Assembly: GCA_017509065.1 (NCBI GenBank) | Contig: JAFWQM010000042.1 | Location: 1 to 17,429 of the forward strand | Length of the DNA stretch: 17,429 bases | Direction: 5' to 3' | Source of the DNA: Clostridia bacterium | Lineage (GTDB): Bacteria > Bacillota_A > Clostridia > Christensenellales > Aristaeellaceae | Shown: positions 13,445 through 17,429 of the stretch, piece by piece | Position numbering within the stretch: the first letter of the stretch is position 1 | Layout of the letters: every line of letters begins with the position of its first letter | The notes under the pieces: model-generated | What the model was told of the DNA's origin: nothing | Database searches by the model: none | The model's input: only the letters and a program-made list of their open reading frames with translations | Made by a program: the position numbers and the translations under genes

Positions 13445-13460
13445 GTTAGATGTGCCTAAT
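13445..13460. promoter_or_regulatory. Operator O7, downstream copy
   Basis: The sequence gttagatgtgcctaat lies 27 bases after O6 and downstream of the presumed -10, in the untranslated leader of the FTR1 gene. Tandem sites could allow cooperative binding. Confidence 0.5.
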
Positions 13461-13526
13461 GCCGATCATCATTCGCTGATACCCCGGCAGGCGCGTTTAG
13501 TCAGAACAGAAAGGAAGTTCCTGGTG

Positions 13527-15278
13527 ATGGAAAGACAAGGATGGAAACGGCTGCTTTGCTGTTTTTTACTGATGATTATGATGCTGCCCGCTATCCCCTC
13601 TCTGGCGGAGGAGAGCGCCTCCACCCGCTGGGCGGAAGCTGCGGACGAGATTGACAAATACCTGGACGCGGCCTTTGAAGCCTATCTGGACGGTGACGCT
13701 CAGACCGCCTATAACGACGTGAGCAACGCCTACTTCCGGGTATATGAAACCACCGGTTTTGAGCGCCAGACCATGAGCTATGTGTCCGGCAACCGCAAGA
13801 ACGCTGTGGAAATGCAGTTTTCCGCCTGCAAGGCCGCGGTGAAGAAAGACAATACCGATCAGGAAACAGTCGTGTCCGTGCGCAGCGCCCTTTTGAAGCT
13901 GAAAGCCATGATCCGGGAGGACGGAAACAAGCTGGCAGCCATGCAAGGGGGCGTACAGAGCGAAAACAAGTATTACAAGCGGGGAGAGCTGGTATCCACT
14001 GACCCCTATCCCGAATACTCCGCCGACCCCAACGCCGCCATGAAGTACGCTAATTGGTACGAGGCGGCCACGCTGGTAAAGGAGGGCCTGGACACCGCTT
14101 ACATGGGCTACCTGGACAAGGACTTCGAGGCGGCCAGCGATAACCTGAACACCGCGTTCTACTCCGTCTATGAGGAGTCCGGCCTGAGCCACAAAATCTA
14201 TACCGATCTCTCCCTGAAAGACCGGCAGAAGATGGACGGCTATTTCTCCGACCTGCGCACCCTCATTGCCTCCGGCGAAACCAAATATCAGAAGAATAAA
14301 TACCGCACCACCACTGACGGTGCGAAGAACCTGGTGCTGAAACTGGCAAAGACGCTGGACAATCAGGAAGCGGAAGCGAAAGCTGCCCTTACGGCAGAAA
14401 CCGGAGAAACAATCGCCGAGACACAGGAAGAAACCAAACAAAGCGATCCCCGGCTGCTCACGTTCCTTGGCGCGTTCGGCATCATCGTGCGCGAAGGGCT
14501 GGAAGCCATTCTGGTCATTGCCGCGATCATCGCCTACCTGACCAAGAGCGGCACCAGCAGGAGCCTGAAAAACGTCTACATCGGCGCGATATGCGGCGTG
14601 ATTGCCAGCTTTGCTGCTGCCGCTGTATTGGCCTGGGCCAAGCAGGCGTTCGTAGGCGCGGGACTGGCACAGGAAGTGATCGAGGGCATTACCGCATTGA
14701 TCGCCGTTTGCGTGCTGTTCTATGTGAGCAACTGGATGATCTCCAAAGCGGAAGCCGCCTCCTGGAGCCGCTATATCGACGGGAAGGTTCAAAGCTCTGT
14801 GGAGCAGGGCAGCGCCTTTGCCCTCGCTTTCACTGCTTTCCTCTCCGTATTCCGGGAAGGCGCGGAAGTGGTGCTGTTCTATCAGCCGATGCTGACCGAG
14901 GGCAATCCCGGCATGGTATGGGCAGGTTTCGGCGCGGGCTGTGTGCTGCTGGTGTTCGTGTACCTGGCCATCACCAAGCTGTCCATTAAGCTGCCCATCA
15001 AGGTGTTCTTTACCGCCACTTCCATTTTGATGGCTGTGATGTGCGTTTCTTTCCTGGGCAGCGGCATCAAGGAACTGGCCGAAGGCAATGTGTTCGACCT
15101 GACGCTGAATGTGCCCGGCATCCCGGAAAACGACGTGATCCAGATTTTTGGCATTTATCCCTGGCTGGAAACGCTGCTGCCACAGTTGATTCTTGCCGTC
15201 ATCCTGCTGATCACGTTCCTGGTGGCGCACTATCGGGGCAAAATAGACGCCCTGAAAAAACAGTTTGCCAAGTCATAA
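13527..15278 (+). CDS. FTR1-family iron permease with duplicated extracytoplasmic domain
   Basis: I place the start at the ATG at 13527 (GTG at 13524 is possible) because aaggaag is nine bases upstream and a signal peptide begins there; the more upstream in-frame start would lie inside operator O7. The 583-residue protein has a signal peptide (1-27, cleavage after PSLA). Two related outer helical modules follow, about 35-130 and 177-285, each starting W-x-EAA and containing YLD and VYE-x-x-G(F/L). After a Glu/Thr-rich linker comes the seven-helix FTR1 permease with REGLE (322-326) and REGAE (443-447). These R-E-x-x-E motifs bind iron in Ftr1/EfeU permeases. The layout is that of the FetM/Cj1658-type permease that works with P19, whose gene follows. 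Confidence 0.93.
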   Translation: MERQGWKRLLCCFLLMIMMLPAIPSLAEESASTRWAEAADEIDKYLDAAFEAYLDGDAQTAYNDVSNAYFRVYETTGFERQTMSYVSGNRKNAVEMQFSACKAAVKKDNTDQETVVSVRSALLKLKAMIREDGNKLAAMQGGVQSENKYYKRGELVSTDPYPEYSADPNAAMKYANWYEAATLVKEGLDTAYMGYLDKDFEAASDNLNTAFYSVYEESGLSHKIYTDLSLKDRQKMDGYFSDLRTLIASGETKYQKNKYRTTTDGAKNLVLKLAKTLDNQEAEAKAALTAETGETIAETQEETKQSDPRLLTFLGAFGIIVREGLEAILVIAAIIAYLTKSGTSRSLKNVYIGAICGVIASFAAAAVLAWAKQAFVGAGLAQEVIEGITALIAVCVLFYVSNWMISKAEAASWSRYIDGKVQSSVEQGSAFALAFTAFLSVFREGAEVVLFYQPMLTEGNPGMVWAGFGAGCVLLVFVYLAITKLSIKLPIKVFFTATSILMAVMCVSFLGSGIKELAEGNVFDLTLNVPGIPENDVIQIFGIYPWLETLLPQLILAVILLITFLVAHYRGKIDALKKQFAKS

Positions 15279-15319
15279 CGATACCCCCGCGTCGCTGCCC
15301 CGCGCAGCCCGCGCAGGAT

Positions 15320-15349
15320 ATACAAAATTTTGTAGGAGGATTTTCTACC
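15320..15349 (+). promoter_or_regulatory. Palindrome and hairpin around the P19 ribosome binding site
   Basis: The perfect 14-base palindrome tacaaaattttgta (15320-15333) abuts the strong taggagga site, which can itself lie in the loop of a small gtag/ctac hairpin before the ATG at 15350. This may tune P19 translation or mRNA stability relative to the permease. Confidence 0.3.
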
Positions 15350-15904
15350 ATGAAAAAGTTTCTTGCCCTGCTGCTGGCCGCTATAATGCTGATGAGCATG
15401 TCCGCTTTCGGTCTCGCCGAAGAAGAAGCCGGTTTCGATGAATATGAACTGGGCGTGGAAGGTGAACAGGAAGTTGGCTTCATGACCATGGCCATGGTGT
15501 ATTTCCAGCCTGTGGATATGGCTCCCACTGAAAACGCGACGCCCAAGGAAGGAAGCGACCTGCACATCGAAGTGGACCTGACCGCCAATGAGAATCCCTA
15601 TGGTTTCCCCGTGGACGGCTGGGTGCCCTATCTGAGCATTGACTTCGTGATCAAGGATCTTGACGGCAAGGAAGTCTATTCCGGCTCCATGATGCCCATG
15701 GCTGCCAGCGATGGCCCCCACTATGGCAACAACATCCCCCTGGCCGAGGGCGAGTACACCATCACCCTGTACATCAAGAGCCCCGCGGAGAACGGCTATC
15801 TGCTTCACGTGGACGCTGAGACCGGCGTAGAAGCCAAGGACGGCTTCTGGACTGAGCCTCTTGTGGCTACCTGGACCGGCTGGAAGTTCGTTAAGGAGTG
15901 GTAA
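15350..15904 (+). CDS. P19/Tp34-family periplasmic-type iron-binding protein
   Basis: The 184-residue precursor has a clear signal peptide (1-23, ending FGLA) and then the P19 fold pattern: EVGFMTMAMVYFQPV (41-55), DLHIEVDL (70-77), GWVPYLSIDF (90-99), MMPMAASDGPHYGNNI (114-129) and LLHVDAETG (151-159). H72, E74, M117, H124 and H153 fall at the places of the metal-binding residues known from Campylobacter P19 (two His, Met, His and a Glu), so the metal site is intact. P19 binds copper and iron and delivers iron to the partner FTR1 permease. In a Gram-positive cell it would be outside the membrane; the short acidic stretch after the signal may act as a tether or spacer. Distance to the FTR1 gene is 71 bases, with a strong ribosome site. 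Confidence 0.93.
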   Translation: MKKFLALLLAAIMLMSMSAFGLAEEEAGFDEYELGVEGEQEVGFMTMAMVYFQPVDMAPTENATPKEGSDLHIEVDLTANENPYGFPVDGWVPYLSIDFVIKDLDGKEVYSGSMMPMAASDGPHYGNNIPLAEGEYTITLYIKSPAENGYLLHVDAETGVEAKDGFWTEPLVATWTGWKFVKEW

Positions 15905-15914
15905 GGAGTATTCC

Positions 15915-15953
15915 GGGGGAACCGCTCTTTGGAGGCCAAAGAGCGGTTCCCCC
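15915..15953. repeat. Perfect 18-bp hairpin after the P19 gene
   Basis: gggggaaccgctctttgg (15915-15932) and its exact reverse complement (15936-15953) are separated by only three bases. No T-tract follows on either strand, so it is more likely an mRNA-stabilising or processing element, or a mobile palindrome, than a terminator. Confidence 0.7.
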
Positions 15954-15956
15954 CAG

Positions 15957-16142
15957 GTCCGCAGCCTCAATGGTCGCAACTCCGCTTCATGCGGAGATTG
16001 CTCCCTTTCGGCTGATCTCACCGCCGATGAGATTCCCGCCACTGGCGGTCATCGGCGGTTCGTCCCCCTCCAAGAAAGCCGAATGGGGTTGATTCGGCAA
16101 ACGATTGCTGGCGTGTCTTCCGCGGGGGAGGACGCGCCAGCA
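15957..16142. repeat. Cluster of three further hairpins in the P19-DUF2318 gap
   Basis: Three more inverted repeats follow: ctccgc/gcggag (15980-15996), a two-part stem accgccgatga/tcatcggcggt (16020-16030 with 16049-16059) enclosing ccgcc/ggcgg, and a 16-bp stem with two G-T pairs (16106-16121 with 16127-16142). No coding frame here has a credible start or conservation. The block looks like a composite intergenic repeat element inserted inside the operon. Confidence 0.55.
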
Positions 16143-16183
16143 TTACGCACGTTTATGAACTCTGAATATTCGGAGGTTATGCT

Positions 16184-17429
16184 GTGTTCAAGTATCTCTG
16201 GATGGTGACGCAGGACTTGTTTCTGGCTGTCACCCTGACCACCCTGATCCACATCCTGCTGTCCCGGCTGTTTGGCCGCAGGGGACGGCTCATCCATGGG
16301 ATCGCTTTGGGGGTGGGTGTGCTCGCTTCCGTCGCCCTGGCAATCGTCAAATACAATACCAACCTGATTATCTCCAGCCATTGGAATCATTATATCTACG
16401 CCGTGCTCCTGGCATTGACCCTGCTGATCCTGCTGCTGACGATCCTGTTTGGCCGAAAGGAAAACCGGAGAACGGCAGCGGGCGGCACGCTGCTCAGCCT
16501 TGCGGGCGCCCTTTATTCCGCAACGCTGATTTTCTATTCCCTGCCCGGCGTGCTGCTGTATCCGTTCAGCTTCAACACCATGGGGCAAGGGTATCTTTCA
16601 TCCTATTATCTGGTGCGCATGACCGGATGGCTGGGCGCGCTGGTGCTGCTGTTCGTCTATTCGCGCCTGCTTTCCCGCTGCGCACTGTATATAAAGCCTT
16701 ACGGAGCGCTTCCTGTGCTGGTGAACGCGGGCTTGCTTTCCTTCGCTGTTTACTGCTTCGGGCGTTTCTTCGTGCCATGGGTAAACCGGGCCAAGTGGCT
16801 GAAATGGCCCGTAAAATATTCTGCCGGGGCCTTTGGCTGGATCGGCGATTGGATGATGTTTACCGCCAGCCACGCCATGCTGTTCATCTGGGTCATGGCG
16901 GGAATCGCCGTGCTGCTGGCCGTGCTTCTGTTCCGCCAGGGCACGATCATCAAAGAGCCTTACGACAATCCCGCCCAGCACCGCAAGCTGAAAGCCCGGA
17001 ACAGGCACTGGCGGCGCGTGGCCGCGGGCGTGCTGGTATGCGTGGCGCTCTGTACAGTGATCATGACCGTGGTCAAAACCAACGATACCAAACAGGTGGA
17101 ATTATCCGCCCCGGAAAGCTATACCGTGGATCAGGAAGCGGGCGTCATCCTGGTGCCCATCGAAAATGTCAGCGACGGGCATCTGCACCGCTTTGAATAT
17201 AAAACGGAGAAAAATATCAATGTCCGCTGGATCGTAGTAAAAAAGCCGGGTTCCGCGTCCTTCGGCGTGGGTCTGGACGCCTGCGAGGTGTGCGGCAACG
17301 CCGGTTACTTCGAGCGCAGCGGTCAGGTGATCTGCAAGCGCTGCGACGTGGTCATGAACATCAACACCATCGGCTTCAAGGGCGGCTGCAACCCGATTCC
17401 GCTGGCCTATGAGGTGGGAGACGGGAACC
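16184..17429 (+). CDS. DUF2318 membrane protein of the P19 iron system (3' end cut by window)
   Basis: The frame starts at a GTG at 16184, seven bases after cggagg; the nearby ATG at 16179 is in another frame and stops after ten codons. About 415 residues are visible and the frame is still open at the window end. The first 310 residues hold roughly eight membrane helices. After the last helix comes an outward domain with CEVCG (367-371), a Gly/Tyr strand, CKRC (384-387) and INTIGFKGGCNPIPL (C near 402), which is the DUF2318 signature. The cysteine pairs probably bind a metal or redox centre. Proteins of this type accompany FTR1 and P19 in Campylobacter-like iron uptake operons and are thought to help reduce or pass on iron. 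Typical length suggests only a few dozen residues are missing. Confidence 0.88.
   Translation, partial: MFKYLWMVTQDLFLAVTLTTLIHILLSRLFGRRGRLIHGIALGVGVLASVALAIVKYNTNLIISSHWNHYIYAVLLALTLLILLLTILFGRKENRRTAAGGTLLSLAGALYSATLIFYSLPGVLLYPFSFNTMGQGYLSSYYLVRMTGWLGALVLLFVYSRLLSRCALYIKPYGALPVLVNAGLLSFAVYCFGRFFVPWVNRAKWLKWPVKYSAGAFGWIGDWMMFTASHAMLFIWVMAGIAVLLAVLLFRQGTIIKEPYDNPAQHRKLKARNRHWRRVAAGVLVCVALCTVIMTVVKTNDTKQVELSAPESYTVDQEAGVILVPIENVSDGHLHRFEYKTEKNINVRWIVVKKPGSASFGVGLDACEVCGNAGYFERSGQVICKRCDVVMNINTIGFKGGCNPIPLAYEVGDGN

Noticed and set aside
13452..13526. Upstream start for the FTR1 gene
   Set aside because: It would lie inside operator O7, lacks a ribosome site, and would put 25 polar residues before a clear signal peptide.
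13566..15230. Long open frame on the minus strand (about 554 codons)
   Set aside because: It is antisense to the clear FTR1 gene, is rich in His/Gln/Gly as expected for a shadow frame, and has no family motifs.
15861..16208. Plus-strand frame running through the P19-DUF2318 gap
   Set aside because: It overlaps the end of P19 in another frame, crosses all four hairpins and has low-complexity composition; the ATG at 16179 gives only ten codons.

Overview
The window looks like chromosome of an anaerobic, gut-type Clostridia (Bacillota). The evidence is mid-to-high GC coding sequence, strong GGAGG ribosome binding sites, GTG/ATG starts, TnpV and IS1182-type relics, and tightly packed operons. 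A Christensenellales- or Oscillospirales-like host is a guess from gene content and style; there is no rRNA or marker gene to settle it.

Layout. (1) 1-900 is mobile-element debris: two tandem hairpin repeats at the left edge, the 3' end of an IS1182-like transposase on the minus strand with a terminal-repeat-like end near 239, and a broken tnpV. (2) 914-12220 is one long plus-strand transcription unit. It begins with a good promoter overlapped by a GTTAG-N6-CTAAC dyad, then a 72-aa helix-turn-helix protein, then 16 closely spaced genes: a polytopic membrane protein, a metallo-beta-lactamase-fold hydrolase, a ZIP metal transporter, three class I SAM methyltransferases, three paralogues of the L-2-amino-thiazoline-4-carboxylic acid (ATC) hydrolase family, two alpha/beta hydrolases, three mutually related small membrane proteins, another small membrane protein and a ketopantoate-reductase-like dehydrogenase. 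I do not recognise this as a described pathway. (3) 12221-12519 holds a second operator-bearing promoter followed closely by two hairpin terminators, which could make a short RNA. (4) 12520-13286 (minus) encodes an AraC-type DNA-binding protein and a DtxR/MntR-fold regulator in which the usual metal ligands appear to be missing. (5) 13287-13526 is a divergent control region with four copies of the dyad. (6) 13527 to the right edge is a P19-type iron uptake operon: FTR1 permease with a duplicated extracytoplasmic domain, a P19/Tp34 periplasmic metal-binding protein, a 279-bp gap full of hairpins, and a DUF2318 membrane protein cut by the window end.

How it fits together. The same 16-bp dyad occurs seven times, only at promoters or in front of operons: before the HTH gene, before the 16-gene operon, at the short transcription unit, and on both sides of the divergent regulator/FTR1 region. 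The simplest reading (inference) is one metal- or iron-linked regulon in which the local regulators control both the classical iron importer and the unknown enzyme/membrane operon. The unknown operon may modify or handle a small molecule or lipid connected to metal supply, but its product cannot be read from sequence alone.
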